This document shows, piece by piece, positions 5,945 to 6,065 of a stretch of 6,065 bases of DNA. The position numbers and the translations under genes were made by a program. The stretch covers positions 1 to 6,065 of the forward strand of contig JAKPRU010001135.1 in the NCBI GenBank assembly GCA_029557025.1, given 5' to 3'. Numbering within the stretch: position 1 is the first letter of the stretch; each line of letters begins with the position of its first letter. The stretch is from Candidatus Omnitrophota bacterium. GTDB taxonomy: Bacteria; Hinthialibacterota; Hinthialibacteria; Hinthialibacterales; JAKPRU01. The notes under the pieces were generated by a model. The model made no database searches. It saw only the letters and a list, made by a program, of their open reading frames with translations, and was not told the DNA's origin.

Positions 5945-6065
5945 CTAATACTCAAATCATCAAGAAAAAAGTCCATGTAAGTTGCTTTTGATGGTACACG
6001 CGATACATTCTGCGCGCGATGGAAGACCGCAATCCATAAGCGGCCCGCCTGCCATTTCCCGGCAG
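5945..6065. other. Upstream region of the permease gene, no gene seen
   Basis: These 121 bases hold no open frame of useful length. CATCAA (5958-5963) and TTGATG (5988-5993) form widely spaced 6-base inverted arms upstream of the permease start. At the very end, CTGCC (6049-6053) and GGCAG (6061-6065) form a 5-base stem with a 7-base loop, cut off by the window edge. No convincing promoter for the permease was found. Confidence 0.35.

Overview
The window reads as part of the chromosome of a respiring, H2-metabolising bacterium. The phylum cannot be fixed from the sequence alone. A twin-arginine-exported hydrogenase suggests a cell with a periplasm. Separate (unfused) nuoC and nuoD genes and a NuoB that closely resembles the Thermus-type subunit exclude an Enterobacteria-like arrangement. 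The hydrogenase resembles those of anaerobic or facultative lineages such as the former Deltaproteobacteria, but this is an impression and not a placement.

Layout. Bases 1-1982, minus strand: the start of a complex I (NADH:quinone oxidoreductase) operon in the order nuoA-nuoB-nuoC-nuoD. The genes are tightly packed (1-base overlap, then 8- and 9-base gaps), and nuoD is cut by the left edge after 173 codons. Bases 1983-2251: a 269-base divergent control region with a candidate promoter for each direction, a hairpin overlapping the Shine-Dalgarno of the first gene on each side, and a cluster of TGTCA repeats. Bases 2252-4707, plus strand: a two-gene [NiFe]-hydrogenase operon, large subunit first and Tat-exported small subunit second. 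Bases 4708-4774: a short convergent gap with small hairpins. Bases 4775-5944, minus strand: a major facilitator superfamily permease of unknown substrate. Bases 5945-6065: the upstream region of the permease, with no gene seen.

How the genes fit together. NuoA is a membrane subunit. NuoB, C and D belong to the peripheral arm that carries electrons to quinone. The hydrogenase is predicted to be a soluble periplasmic heterodimer with three Fe-S clusters, feeding or drawing electrons through a carrier not encoded here. NuoB/NuoD and the hydrogenase small/large subunits are ancient homologues, so both flanks of the control region carry versions of the same two-protein module.

The most notable points are in the hydrogenase. 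The large subunit stops exactly at the His that usually marks the maturation cleavage site, so it has no C-terminal peptide to remove. The small subunit has Cys in place of the medial-cluster Pro, which predicts a [4Fe-4S] and not a [3Fe-4S] medial cluster. No maturation protease, hyp genes, cytochrome partner or membrane anchor is present in the window. I see no RNA gene, CRISPR array or insertion sequence.
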